DNA of 64,000 bases from Haloglomus litoreum (GTDB taxonomy: Archaea > Halobacteriota > Halobacteria > Halobacteriales > Haloarculaceae), in contig NZ_CP119988.1 in NCBI RefSeq assembly GCF_029338515.1, forward strand, positions 930,001 to 994,000, in the 5' to 3' direction. Below are positions 1 to 8,763 of the stretch, piece by piece. A program made the position numbers and the translations under genes. Positions within the stretch are counted from its first letter, which is position 1, and each line of letters begins with the position of its first letter. Under the pieces are notes generated by a model. That model did not search any database. It was not told the origin of the DNA and saw only the letters and a program-made list of their open reading frames with translations.

Positions 1-839
1 CGATCCGCTACGAGACCACGACCCACGGCGTGCTGTCGGTGGCGTCGACCGCTCCCGACGCCTTCGACGAGGCGACCCGGGAGGTGCTGGCGGATCTCGG
101 TCGCTCCATCGGGTACGCCATCACCGTCACCGAGCGCGAGCAGGCGCTCGAGTCCGACGGGACCACCGAGCTGGAGCTCGCCGTGGCCGACGAGGGGCTG
201 TTCATGATCCGCGGGGCGACGACGGCGGACTGCCGCATCGACCTCGAACGGACCATCCGCCGGACGGGCGGGTCGTTCTCGATGTTCTACGCCGTCGAGG
301 GGGCAGACCCCGCGACGGTCGTCGAGCTGGCCGACGCCGCGCCGAGCGTCGCGACGGCACAGGTCGTCAGCGCCGACGAGGCGGGGACCGGCGGCCTCGT
401 AGAGGTGACCGCCCCCACCTGGTTCGGCTCCGTGTTCACCGAGCACGGCGCAGTCGTCCGGGAGGCGACCGCCGAACCCGGCGACGGGACGCTGGTTGTC
501 GAGGCACCCCGCGGGACGGACGTGCGGGCGCTCGTCGAGGGGTTCCAGGAGCGCTATCCGGACGCCGAACTCGTGGCACAGCGCCAGCGCGAGCGGACCA
601 TCCGGTCGCTGTTCGAACTGCAGGACGCCCTCGAGACGGAGCTGACCGACCGCCAGTGGGAGGCGCTGGAGACGGCGTACTCGGCGGGGTACTTCGGGTG
701 GCCGCGCGAGACCAGCGGGCAGGAGGTGGCCGAACTGCTCGGCGTCTCCCAGCCCACGTTCAACAAGCACCTCCGCATCGCCGAGCAGTCGGCGTTCCGG
801 ATGCTCCTCGAGCGCGAGTACCCCGACGCCGACGGGTAG
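1..839 (+). CDS. Bat-like transcriptional regulator, C-terminal part (GAF end + BAT domain + HTH-10)
   Basis: The frame is open from base 3, so the gene begins upstream of the window; about 279 residues are visible. The first 40 residues look like the end of a GAF domain (AFDEATREVLADLG). A bacterio-opsin-activator associated region follows. The last 60 residues are an HTH-10 domain, with LTDRQWEALETAYSAGYF and a recognition helix around GVSQPTFNKHLRIAE. HTH-10 proteins of this type are haloarchaeal DNA-binding regulators, often with PAS/GAF sensor modules. Those N-terminal sensors lie outside the window, so the ligand cannot be inferred. It converges on the flavin monooxygenase gene. Confidence 0.85.
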   Translation, partial: IRYETTTHGVLSVASTAPDAFDEATREVLADLGRSIGYAITVTEREQALESDGTTELELAVADEGLFMIRGATTADCRIDLERTIRRTGGSFSMFYAVEGADPATVVELADAAPSVATAQVVSADEAGTGGLVEVTAPTWFGSVFTEHGAVVREATAEPGDGTLVVEAPRGTDVRALVEGFQERYPDAELVAQRQRERTIRSLFELQDALETELTDRQWEALETAYSAGYFGWPRETSGQEVAELLGVSQPTFNKHLRIAEQSAFRMLLEREYPDADG

Positions 840-963
840 CGGCCGAACGAGGGTGGCCGACGTCACACCGCCGGACACCACGCCGCTCGCCATCGCCGCT
901 CTGCAGATGGCTCACGACCGTCCGTCGCTCCCCAGGCCTCGTTCCCGGCGCCCCGGCTGTGGC

Positions 964-2139
964 TCAACCGTCACCATCGCTCCAGAGCGCCCCATCCTCG
1001 AGTGCCGTACCGACCGGCAGTGTCGGCGGGTCGGGGCCGAACCCCGCGGCGAGACGGGCGCCGCGCGTCCGGGGTATCGTCGGATGGCGGTCGGCCAGTG
1101 CCGACTCGACGCCCGCGAGCGGCGAGTCGCTCCCGCCGTCGTCGCCCGGCCGCCCGAGCCGCGAGAGCCGCGCCCCTCGCTGGGCCGCGTAGTCGACGAG
1201 CCGCGCCGCCGGCGGGTCGTCACGACCGACCAGCTCCGACGCCAGGACCGCCGCGTCCTCCAGTGCGAGTGCCGGTCCCACGCCGGCGAGGCGGTGGCGG
1301 GCGTGAGCCGCGTCCCCGAGCAGGGCCACCCGACCGTCGGCCAGGCGGTCCGCGGGGACGCGGAAGTCGTCCATGCAGTGGTCGCCGGCCCTGGCGCGGC
1401 TGGCGGCCGGGAGGAGCCAGTCGATCTCGGGGCACAGCTCGGCGGGCGAGGTGGCCTTCCAGTCCTGCCCAGGCACGGTCGCGGGGACGGTGAGCCAGCC
1501 CGTCAGCCGGTCCTCAACCGGCAGGACCCTGAACACCGCACCGTCGGGGGCCCAGACCTCGCTCGCACCGTCGAACTCGACCCCGGGGTCGGTGTCGAGC
1601 GTGAGTGGGAGGCTCGTCGTCCCACAGAACACCGGCTCGCTGCCACCGAGTGCCGCCCGGGTGCGCGACCGGACGCCGTCGGCGCCGACGACGACGTCGA
1701 ACTGCTCCCGGACGCCGTTGGCGAACGTGACCGTCACCCCGCCCCGCCCCGGGTCGAGAGCCCGGAGCGCGGTTCCTGTGTGGACGGTGTCGTCGCTGAG
1801 GCGGTCGCGCAACGCCCGCCGCAGCCGCGTGTACTCGACGGCGAGGAGGCCGAACTCGTCGTCGGCGTCGAGCCGCGTCACGACCGTTCCGTCGGGGTGC
1901 CGACGCGTCCAGGTCGTCAGGACCCCTCCGGCGTCGTGGACGACCGCTTCGACGCCGAGATGGCCCAGCAGCCGGACGGCCCCGGGTGGGAGTTCGACCG
2001 TCCCACGAGCCGTGTCAAGCGTCTCGGCCCGGTCGACGACGACCGGCTCCATGCCGGCCCGCTCCAGGAAGCCCGCGAGCGAGAGGCCACCGATGCCGGC
2101 CCCGACGACGAGTACCTGGACCCTGCTCCCGGTCGCCAC
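964..2139 (-). CDS. FAD-dependent monooxygenase (UbiH/PHBH-like)
   Basis: About 391 residues, the usual size for a single-domain flavin-dependent aromatic hydroxylase. A Rossmann dinucleotide fold lies at the N terminus (VLVVGAGIGGLSLAG). A second FAD motif lies near residue 280 (VALLGDAAHA), and GADGVRSRTR is the DG motif of the family. The frame extends to a GTG at 2172. I prefer the GTG at 2139 because a GGAGGTGA Shine-Dalgarno-like stretch sits just ahead of it and the protein then begins a few residues before the FAD motif. The substrate is unknown. It stands alone, convergent with the Bat-like gene. Confidence 0.82.
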   Translation of the reverse strand: MATGSRVQVLVVGAGIGGLSLAGFLERAGMEPVVVDRAETLDTARGTVELPPGAVRLLGHLGVEAVVHDAGGVLTTWTRRHPDGTVVTRLDADDEFGLLAVEYTRLRRALRDRLSDDTVHTGTALRALDPGRGGVTVTFANGVREQFDVVVGADGVRSRTRAALGGSEPVFCGTTSLPLTLDTDPGVEFDGASEVWAPDGAVFRVLPVEDRLTGWLTVPATVPGQDWKATSPAELCPEIDWLLPAASRARAGDHCMDDFRVPADRLADGRVALLGDAAHARHRLAGVGPALALEDAAVLASELVGRDDPPAARLVDYAAQRGARLSRLGRPGDDGGSDSPLAGVESALADRHPTIPRTRGARLAAGFGPDPPTLPVGTALEDGALWSDGDG

Positions 2140-2580
2140 CGGACTCACCTCCGAGTGCGTCCCCCGTGGCACTGCCGGGGCACTGCGCTGTGGGTGAGGT
2201 CACCGACCGCGCCACCCGTCGTCCGGGGTGCCGAGTCGATGGCATCGGCGGTGTGGGCATCGGCGGTGCCTCGGACGCGAGGGTACCCAGGGAGACGGGG
2301 AGGCGTGGCCGGTGGGTGCAGGACACCCGAGGACCTGGGCAGGGGGCGCGGGACACGGGGAATCGTGGCCAGCGTACGTCTCGGTTCTGGCGTCGGCCGG
2401 GCGCTGTGCCTCACTGGTTCCGGTTCGGGGACCATATGGTGACCCCTACAGCGCTCGCCCGTTCCACGGTGGCGCCTACGCACGTAGCGCCGCCGGCGCG
2501 GGCGGGCTATATGTATAGCGGCACCAGCCGGGTCGACGAGGTGAGCCCCCGACCGCCGTCTGTCGGGCCGGTCGCGGCCG
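2140..2580. other. Intergenic region with two short AT-rich palindromes
   Basis: No convincing gene is seen here. It contains a 10-bp palindrome ACCATATGGT at 2436-2445 and a 14-nt palindrome GCTATATGTATAGC at 2506-2519, both conspicuous in GC-rich DNA. There is also an imperfect direct repeat of a GGGAGACGGGGAGGCGTGGCC-like segment near 2296 and 2350. The palindromes could be a TATA box plus operator for the downstream minus-strand monooxygenase, but the distance (about 300-370 nt) is long. Confidence 0.4.
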
Positions 2581-3687
2581 CTACTCCCCGTCCAGCTCCT
2601 TGCGGTAGACGTAGTCGTTGAACAGCGAGCCCAGGTAGAGGGCGCCATCGTACTCCGTCGCGGAGGTGACGCCGAAGACGCCGCCCGCGGGGTCGTGGAG
2701 CGAGTCGACGACCTCGCCGGACTCGTCGACGCGGAGGACGAGCCCGTACGGGTCACCGCTGACCTGCTGGAGGACCGCCTCGGGTAGCTTGCCGAGCTGT
2801 CGTTTCACCCACGGCCGGCGCTGGAGCGCCTCCAGCGACTCGTCGCGCATCGACGGGATGGCGACCCAGTAGCCGCCCTCGCTCGCCACGTCGACGTTGT
2901 CCGGATAGCCGGGGAGGTTGTCGACGAAGACCTCGTCCTCGCCGGCGCGGTCCCCCTCGACCCAGTACCGGCGGATGCGGTAGCGCGAGGTCTCGTTGAC
3001 CAGCAGCGACTCGCCGTCCGGGCCCGGCGCGACGCCGTTGGCGAAGCCCAGCCCCGTCAGCTCGACCGTCGTCTCGCCCGTCTCCAGATCGTAGCCCAGC
3101 AGGCGGCCGGTGTCCTGCAGCTCGAACAGCTCGTCCTGGAAGATCTCGTGGACCGTCGCGTCCGTGACGTAGACGACGCCGTCGTGGACGTAGAGGTCGT
3201 CGGCGAACTGGGTGTGCTGGCCGGCGGCGCTGTCGGTCAGCGTCTCCACGTTGCCGTCGGGCGAGACCCGGACGAGGCCGGCGTCCTCCGCGGCGACGAT
3301 GAGGTCCGAGCCCTCCGCGCCCTCGTCGATGCCGTCATCGAAGACCAGCCCGAGCGGCCGGCCGCCGACGCGGGCGAACGGCTCGAGCGGGCAGTCCGTC
3401 CGCCCGTCGACGGGCTCGACGGTCCGGTAGACGACGCCGTCGTCGGCGCCGGTGTAGCAGCGGCCCTCGGCGTCGAACGCGGTGTCCTCCGGCCCGTCGG
3501 CGGTGAGGACGCGGTCGGCGTCGGCCAGCGCGTGGTCCGGTTCAAGCGCGCCCGTCATCGCGGGCGGGTCGGGCGGGTGCCACCCGACGGGGTCGAGGCG
3601 CGAGTCGGCGAGCGTCCCTGCGGCGACGACGGCGCCGAGCAGGAGGCCGCCCGTCGCGAGCGGGTGCCGGCGGAGTGGTCCGAGCAT
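2581..3687 (-). CDS. Membrane-anchored SMP-30 / strictosidine-synthase-like beta-propeller protein
   Basis: About 368 residues. A single hydrophobic segment at residues 9-27 should anchor it or act as a signal peptide. The rest has the alternating beta-strand pattern of SMP-30/gluconolactonase and strictosidine-synthase-like propellers (AFDAEGRCYTG, LGLVFDDG, VYVTDATVHEIF, GFANGVAPGPDGESLLVNET). Such proteins are metal-dependent lactonases or related hydrolases; the substrate is not predictable. An ATG 13 codons further upstream (3726) exists, but the start at 3687 places the hydrophobic segment next to the N terminus. Confidence 0.75.
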   Translation of the reverse strand: MLGPLRRHPLATGGLLLGAVVAAGTLADSRLDPVGWHPPDPPAMTGALEPDHALADADRVLTADGPEDTAFDAEGRCYTGADDGVVYRTVEPVDGRTDCPLEPFARVGGRPLGLVFDDGIDEGAEGSDLIVAAEDAGLVRVSPDGNVETLTDSAAGQHTQFADDLYVHDGVVYVTDATVHEIFQDELFELQDTGRLLGYDLETGETTVELTGLGFANGVAPGPDGESLLVNETSRYRIRRYWVEGDRAGEDEVFVDNLPGYPDNVDVASEGGYWVAIPSMRDESLEALQRRPWVKRQLGKLPEAVLQQVSGDPYGLVLRVDESGEVVDSLHDPAGGVFGVTSATEYDGALYLGSLFNDYVYRKELDGE

Positions 3688-3787
3688 GGCTCCACCTCTC
3701 GCGGCGGCCTCAAAAAACGTCGTCACCGGCGAGGACGGCTACAGGTGGCATCGGAGCGTCGGGGCCGGGAGGGACCGCCCCTCGGAA

Positions 3788-3931
3788 TCAGACGGGGATG
3801 ACGCCCAGGCCGATACCGAGGCCGAGGGCGACCGTGAGGACGAGGCCGAAGAGGAGGGCGACCTTCAGGAACCAGGCCGCGCCGACCTCGGACCCGCTCG
3901 CGCTACTGCTGCCGTGGCCGGGGGAATCCAT
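3788..3931 (-). CDS. Small single-span membrane protein
   Basis: A 47-residue frame with a polar Ser/Gly-rich N terminus (MDSPGHGSSSASGSEVGAAW) followed by a hydrophobic helix of about 25 residues rich in Leu, Val and Gly. The composition is convincing for a membrane micro-protein of the kind often found in haloarchaeal genomes. It lies alone between two minus-strand genes. Function is not recognised. Confidence 0.6.
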   Translation of the reverse strand: MDSPGHGSSSASGSEVGAAWFLKVALLFGLVLTVALGLGIGLGVIPV

Positions 3932-3986
3932 GTTCGATGGTCGTGTCGCCCCGGCAATAAACCCGGCGGCCGGGAAGTCACCGGGT

Positions 3987-4853
3987 TCAGCGCCCGAACC
4001 GCACGCCCTCGGCAGTGTCGACGGCGAGCAGCCACGCGGCTCGGCGGTCCCCGTCGAGGTGGACCTCGGGGACGAGCGGGTCCGGTACCGGACGGTAGGC
4101 GTCGGTCTTCATCGCGCGGACGGACGGGTAGACGCCGACCTCCCGGCCGTCGCGGTTCCGGACGTGGAGCCGCTTGTCGTCGCCCCGGCGGTAGGTGTAC
4201 GGGAACGCCCGGGCGGTCGGGCAGGCCAGCGCGGTGTAGTCGTCGAACGCGGCCTGGATGGCCCCGTCGGCCTCCAGAACGAGTCGGGTCGCGGCGTCGG
4301 CCCGTCCGCCCGGGGCCGCGCTGTCGCGGCCGGTTCGCTGCCGGTTCCCCGCCTTCCCTGTCGGTCTCGTCGCGCTCTCCCCGCCCGTGACGCCCGCCGT
4401 CGCCGGCTCCTCACGCCAGACGGGTGCCTCGTCCGCCCGGACGCAGGCCAGGCCCGCACCCGTAGAGAGCCGGTCGGGCACGTCGTAGAACGTCCGGCAG
4501 CCGTCGGCGTCGACGGCACGCACCGCCGGCGGATCGGTCAGCACCTCGCGGACGGCCGCGGCGCCGCGCTCGTCGACGACGAACAGACACGTCAGGTCCC
4601 GGCCGGCGGCCGTCGCCAGCGAATCGACAACCTGCGTCGGCTCGGCCGCCGGCTGCTCGGCGTCGCGGGCACGGCGCACGCGCGACCGCGTGGCGAGCGG
4701 TTCCAGGGCCAGGCCGCCCGCCACACCCTCGAGCGGTGTCGCGTCGGGACCGGGCGTCGCGACCGCAGCGGGCTGGGCCCGGTCGTCCGGGTGCGCGACC
4801 GTGTAACCGCGCTCGCGCAGCGCCACGCAGGTCCGTTCGAGGCTGTCTGGCAT
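3987..4853 (-). CDS. Haloarchaeal protein of unknown function
   Basis: About 288 residues with no domain I recognise. Two ordered parts, residues about 1-160 and 205-288, flank a low-complexity Gly/Ala/Arg linker. The N-terminal part opens with MPDSLERTCVALRERGYTV and has a hydrophobic strand DLTCLFVVDERG. The C-terminal part reads LHVRNRDGREVGVYPSVRAMK. An in-frame ATG at 4880 would add nine residues; 4853 is preferred because it begins at the predicted helix. It lies downstream of the ligase gene on the same strand, separated by about 170 nt. Codon use and acidity fit a real haloarchaeal gene. Confidence 0.65.
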   Translation of the reverse strand: MPDSLERTCVALRERGYTVAHPDDRAQPAAVATPGPDATPLEGVAGGLALEPLATRSRVRRARDAEQPAAEPTQVVDSLATAAGRDLTCLFVVDERGAAAVREVLTDPPAVRAVDADGCRTFYDVPDRLSTGAGLACVRADEAPVWREEPATAGVTGGESATRPTGKAGNRQRTGRDSAAPGGRADAATRLVLEADGAIQAAFDDYTALACPTARAFPYTYRRGDDKRLHVRNRDGREVGVYPSVRAMKTDAYRPVPDPLVPEVHLDGDRRAAWLLAVDTAEGVRFGR

Positions 4854-5021
4854 GGCCGTGTGTACGAACCCCACGGGCAAGTACCCGGCGCCCGGGGCGG
4901 ACGGTGTTCCCGGTGCTGACCGTGGCGACCGCGACCGAACCGGATGCTCGAGCGGGTGAGAGCTCCGGGAGCAGTCACGCTGTGGTCGAACCCACTTGCG
5001 ACAGTGGGCGAGTTCGTCGCT

Positions 5022-5711
5022 TCAATCCACTCGTTCGACCGTCGTCGCGGCGGTCCCGACGAGGTGCTCCTCCAGCGTCCGGGCCACCGTGGTCGGGTCG
5101 ACGCGCTCCGGGTCGACGCCGCGGGCCCGCGCGACGCTCCCGACGCTCCCGGGATCGAACGGGACGCCCAGCGCGTCGTAGACCGGCGCCAGCACCGCGG
5201 CGATGGCCGCGTGGTCACGGACGACGACGATGCCACCGACGCGCGCGACGTCGCTCCCGACCCGCTGGGCGATGCCCACGAGCTTCCCGTCGGCCGACAG
5301 CGAGTGCGCGCCCGGGCAGAACGACTCCGGGGGCTCGCCCCGCTCGGCGTCGACGCCGCAGTCGGCCAGCGCCGCCCGGACCACCGAGACGGCCTCGTCG
5401 TAGCGTTCCTCGATGCCGGTCCGCAGCTCGGCAACCGGCTCGATACGGGTGAACGCGACCGTGTGGCCCGTGTACGCGACGGCGCGCCCGCCCGTCTCGC
5501 GCTCGTACGGCGCGTAGCCGCGGTCGGCGGCGGCCTCGCGGGCCCGGTCGTACCCCGGCTCGCGGGCGTCGCGCCGGCCGAAGGCGACCTGCCGATGCGG
5601 GGTCCAGACCCGGATGGCGGGCTCACCGGTCTCCCCGGCGTCGGCCACCAGATGCTCGGTGATCGCCCGGTCCTCCGCGACATCGGCGGCGCGTCCGCGC
5701 ACGACTCGCAT
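5022..5711 (-). CDS. Lipoate-protein ligase A / biotin-lipoate ligase family protein
   Basis: About 229 residues. It shows the lipoate-ligase fold: WTPHRQVAFGRRD near residue 30, the ligand-loop motif ERETGGRAVAYTGHTVAF near residue 60, and DGKLVGIAQR near residue 130, whose lysine matches the catalytic Lys of LplA-type enzymes. The family attaches lipoyl, octanoyl or biotinyl groups to carrier lysines of 2-oxoacid dehydrogenase E2, GcvH or biotin carrier proteins. No carrier-protein gene is nearby, so the substrate cannot be assigned. An upstream in-frame extension to 5828 runs through AT-rich intergenic DNA and is not used. Confidence 0.82.
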   Translation of the reverse strand: MRVVRGRAADVAEDRAITEHLVADAGETGEPAIRVWTPHRQVAFGRRDAREPGYDRAREAAADRGYAPYERETGGRAVAYTGHTVAFTRIEPVAELRTGIEERYDEAVSVVRAALADCGVDAERGEPPESFCPGAHSLSADGKLVGIAQRVGSDVARVGGIVVVRDHAAIAAVLAPVYDALGVPFDPGSVGSVARARGVDPERVDPTTVARTLEEHLVGTAATTVERVD

Positions 5712-5878
5712 CGGCCGACCGTTGGGGCGCCGACTACATGCGAGTGACGGACCGGACGGTTCGGATCGGAAATGGATGATATGTGTCCAATCGCGAACTG
5801 AATTTTCGATTACGGGGGAATAACTCAAGAACTCTGTGTATTGGGGTGTAATCGGCCCGGTAGGTCACCCCGATGGTC

Positions 5879-6700
5879 TCACGCCAGCACCCACGCGACG
5901 GCGCCCGCGTGGAGCGCGGCCAGGCGGGCCAGTTCGTTCGCGGCCCCGAACACGTCGCCGTTCACGCCGTCGAGGCGCGCCCGGGCCCAGCGCACGACGA
6001 GCAGCGCGGTGGCGAACGCCGCCAGCAGCGCCACCGGCGCCGCCGGCGAGAGGCCCGTCAGCAGCGCGGCCGGGAGTGCAACGACGACCGGGCCGACCAG
6101 GAGACCGGGCGTCGCGCGGCCGGTGAACGCGGCCCCGAAGCCGTCCGTGATGGCGGTCCCGAGGCAGGCGACGGCGGCCATCCCGAGTTTGGCGCCGACC
6201 TCCGCGGCGACCACGAGCCCCGCGGCCCGGAGCGGCGCCGCGAGCGTGCCGCCCCGGAGGAGCGGCCCGCCGGCCCCGCGCCCGCCGAGTTCCGCCACGG
6301 CCAGCAGCCCCAGCGCCGTGCCGGCGAGGCCGATGCCGACGGCGGCGAGCGCGCCGACGCCGGTGGTCGTGTCCTTCAGCACCTCGCGCCGGCGCTCGAC
6401 CGTGTGGACGGCGGCCGCGTCCCCACAGTCGGCCAGCCCGTCGAGGTGGTTGATGCCCGTCACGAGGTAGAGCGTCGCGAGCGTCGCCGCGGCCGCGACG
6501 GGCGCGGGCGCGCCGACGGCGAGGAACGCGAGCAGCGGGAGCGCCGCCAGGATGCCGACCACGTAGCCCACGACCGGGAACGCCAGCGGCGTCCCCTGGA
6601 ACGCGACCCACGCGCGGCCCTCGTGCGAGACCGGCAGCCGCGTGAGGAAGCCCAGCGCGCCCCGGACCGCCTGCCGGAGCCGCACGCGGGTTGGTGGCAT
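5879..6700 (-). CDS. cobS: Adenosylcobinamide-GDP ribazoletransferase (cobalamin 5'-phosphate synthase)
   Basis: About 273 residues, highly hydrophobic with several membrane spans. The CobS motif NHLDGLADCGDA is at about residue 80, and DGFGAAFTG is in the second half. CobS joins adenosylcobinamide-GDP to alpha-ribazole (or its phosphate) at the membrane to finish the nucleotide loop of cobalamin. Its ATG overlaps the cbiB stop codon by one base (TGATG), so it is translationally coupled as the last gene of the HAD-cbiB-cobS operon. Confidence 0.93.
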   Translation of the reverse strand: MPPTRVRLRQAVRGALGFLTRLPVSHEGRAWVAFQGTPLAFPVVGYVVGILAALPLLAFLAVGAPAPVAAAATLATLYLVTGINHLDGLADCGDAAAVHTVERRREVLKDTTTGVGALAAVGIGLAGTALGLLAVAELGGRGAGGPLLRGGTLAAPLRAAGLVVAAEVGAKLGMAAVACLGTAITDGFGAAFTGRATPGLLVGPVVVALPAALLTGLSPAAPVALLAAFATALLVVRWARARLDGVNGDVFGAANELARLAALHAGAVAWVLA

Positions 6701-7635
6701 CACGGTCCCTCCCTGAACGTGCGACGGGTCCGGCCGACGAGCCATGCCAGCCCCGCCGCCCCGGCCCACGCGAGCCAGCCGGCCCGCGCGACGAGCCGGA
6801 CGCCGCGGCGCGCGGTCGCGCCGTCGGGGAGCGCGTCGCCACCGGGGAGGACGTAGACGCCGGGCTTCTCCAGCCGCGTCCCGAGCGCGGCGGCGATGGC
6901 GCCCATCGGCCAGCCGGAGTTGGGTGACGGCACGGCGTCGAGCCACGCCCGGGCCCGGGCGGGGGCGTCCACGTCGCCCGCGGCGAGCGCGAGCAGTCCC
7001 GCACTCGCGCGAGCGGGCAGCCACGCGACGGCGTCGTCCAGCCGGGCACTGGCGGTTCCGTGGCGCTTCTCGGGATAGCCCAGCATCGAATCCAGCGTGT
7101 TGACGGCCTTGACCCAGGCGGCGCCCGCGGCCGCGGCGGGGAGCGAGACGAGCGCACCCAGGCAGAAGCCGGCCAGCGGCGCGACCAGCCCGTCCGCGAG
7201 GTTCTCGGCGGCCGATTCCACCGCCGCGCTCCGGACCTCGCCGGCCGAGAGGTCGCTCGCGTCCCGCCCGGCCAGCGCCAGCAGGTCCGCGCGCGCCGCG
7301 TCGAGGTCGCGCTCGCTCGTCGCCACCACGTCGCCGGCCGTCTCCACGAGCAGCCGGTGGCTCGTGGCCGTGAACAGCGCGCCCGCCGCGGCGAGGACGC
7401 CGAGGCCGGGATGCCGCCGTTCGACGGCCGCGACCAGTCCGCCGACCGTCGCAGCCGCCAGTGCCGGCAGCAGCGCCGCGATGGCCGCGCCGGCCGCTCG
7501 GGGCCGCGACCACGCCCGGTCCAGCGGCGCGACAACCCGGCCGAACAGCGCCACCGGATGCGGGTCCGGCGGCTCCGCGAGGAGCCGGTCCAGCAGCGCG
7601 GCCACCAGCACCGCGGTCGCCGCGCGCCGGCTCAC
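6700..7635 (-). CDS. cbiB: Adenosylcobinamide-phosphate synthase
   Basis: About 311 residues from a GTG start (VSRRAATAVLV). It is an integral membrane protein with family signatures SAAENLADGLVAP near residue 130 and VNTLDSMLGYP near 180. CbiB/CobD amidates adenosylcobyric acid with aminopropanol or its phosphate, giving the substrate that is activated before CobS acts. The GTG start overlaps the stop of the upstream HAD gene by four bases (GTGA), and its own stop overlaps the cobS start, so the three genes form one coupled operon. Confidence 0.93.
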   Translation of the reverse strand: MSRRAATAVLVAALLDRLLAEPPDPHPVALFGRVVAPLDRAWSRPRAAGAAIAALLPALAAATVGGLVAAVERRHPGLGVLAAAGALFTATSHRLLVETAGDVVATSERDLDAARADLLALAGRDASDLSAGEVRSAAVESAAENLADGLVAPLAGFCLGALVSLPAAAAGAAWVKAVNTLDSMLGYPEKRHGTASARLDDAVAWLPARASAGLLALAAGDVDAPARARAWLDAVPSPNSGWPMGAIAAALGTRLEKPGVYVLPGGDALPDGATARRGVRLVARAGWLAWAGAAGLAWLVGRTRRTFREGP

Positions 7636-8270
7636 CGCCCGGTCACCCCGTCGTCCTGGGCCTCCAGCCAGGCCGGGAACGAGCCGAGCGTCGTCTCGGC
7701 CACGTCGACGAACCGGCCGCCGGCGGCCTCGATGCCGCCGTCGGTCTCGGGGTCGTCGCCGACGTGGACCAGCGCCGCGGTGTCGACGCCGAGCCGGTTC
7801 GCCAGCGCCTCGAACGCCCGGGAGTCGGGTTTGCGCCAGCCACAGCCGACGCTGGTCACGACGGCGTCGAACGCGTCGCCGAGGTCGGCCCGGAGGAGCG
7901 TCCGCCGGGCGAGTTCCGGCGCGCTCGTGTTCGAGCAGACGCCGACCGGGCCCCGCTCGCGCGCGGCCTCGACGGCGCGGCGGGCGCCCTCGCGGCGCTC
8001 CACGTCGGGGTCGAAGGCGGCGACCACGGCGCGCCGGGCGGCGTTCCCGGGGGCCTCGATCCCGCGGCTCCGGAGGGCGGCGGCCACGTGTGCCGGGAGC
8101 GGGACCTCCGCGCCCTCGGGGGCGTCGATGTGCCGCTCGCGGTAGGCCTGGTCCCAGTCCGCGGGAACGTCCACGTCGCGGGCCGCGAGTTCGTCGGCGA
8201 TGGCTGCACCCGGGTCGTCGAGGCGCTCGGCCCGGACGAGGGTGCCGAACAGGTCGAACGAGACTGCCAC
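7632..8270 (-). CDS. HAD-superfamily hydrolase in the cobalamin operon
   Basis: About 212 residues. HAD motifs are complete: FDLFGTL at the N terminus (nucleophile Asp), CSNTS (motif II), GCGWRKPDS (motif III Lys) and HVGDDPETD (motif IV). The start chosen is the GTG giving VAVSFDLFGTL; upstream extensions are low-complexity. Members are phosphatases. Position as first gene of a HAD-cbiB-cobS operon with four-base overlap suggests a role in corrinoid or alpha-ribazole phosphate metabolism, possibly the phosphatase step; this is inference from context only. Confidence 0.85.
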   Translation of the reverse strand: MAVSFDLFGTLVRAERLDDPGAAIADELAARDVDVPADWDQAYRERHIDAPEGAEVPLPAHVAAALRSRGIEAPGNAARRAVVAAFDPDVERREGARRAVEAARERGPVGVCSNTSAPELARRTLLRADLGDAFDAVVTSVGCGWRKPDSRAFEALANRLGVDTAALVHVGDDPETDGGIEAAGGRFVDVAETTLGSFPAWLEAQDDGVTGR

Positions 8271-8409
8271 GCCGGAGGAGGGACCCGCTGGAACTTGAAT
8301 CCGACTCCCGGGCTCCCTCGACGTGTCCGGGTCGCTGTCCCCGTCCGATAGAGCGAGTGTGCGTCTGTAGCGAATTGGTCGGGGACGGAGACAACAGCGA
8401 CAGGCTGTT

Positions 8410-8763
8410 GAAAGCCCCCGCGTGCTCGACCGTCCGCGGCTCGCTGCGCTCCTCACGGTCCGGGCATGCGGCGGGTTCGCTGGCGCTCACCCGCCGTTCC
8501 GGGCGTGCGTTGTGGTGCTAGCGTCGCCGGGGACGGGTCGAGCCCGCGGCCCCTTTCAGTCCCCCCAATTCGACATTCCAGGGTCGCTCCACACCATTCT
8601 AGCTCGATGCGTGCGCTCCGTGGACCTGACAACATCGGGTGGGAATGGAAGGGGCTGACCGGTCGACCCATCCCGGGCGACGCAAGCACCGCAGCCGAGC
8701 GACCGACGGGAGCGAGGCGAGGAGCGCAGCGAGCCCCGGATGGTCGAGCGGCCAGGGGCTTCC
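8410..8763. repeat. Long foldback (inverted-repeat) element, copy 1
   Basis: About 355 nt of non-coding DNA that folds back on itself. The outer arms are 8410-8454 and 8719-8763, sharing the core CTCGCTGCGCTCCTC. The inner arms are about 8510-8567 and 8641-8694. A lateral hairpin on the left arm pairs GGCGGGT (8470-8476) with ACCCGCC (8489-8495). The same architecture, including identical blocks CGGTCCGGGCATGC, GTTCCGGGCGTGCG and GGCGACGCAAGCACCGCAG, recurs at 51384-51961. No transposase or target-site duplication was recognised. It may be a structured RNA or a non-autonomous mobile element. It sits between the HAD and DUF7504-like genes. Confidence 0.75.

Noticed and set aside
853-2442. 529-codon plus-strand ORF
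   Set aside because: Antisense to the flavin monooxygenase; translation is Arg/Pro-rich and non-acidic, an artefact of high GC.
8410-8763. Insertion sequence
   Set aside because: No transposase gene, and no direct target repeats recognised at the ends; a non-autonomous element remains possible but unproven.
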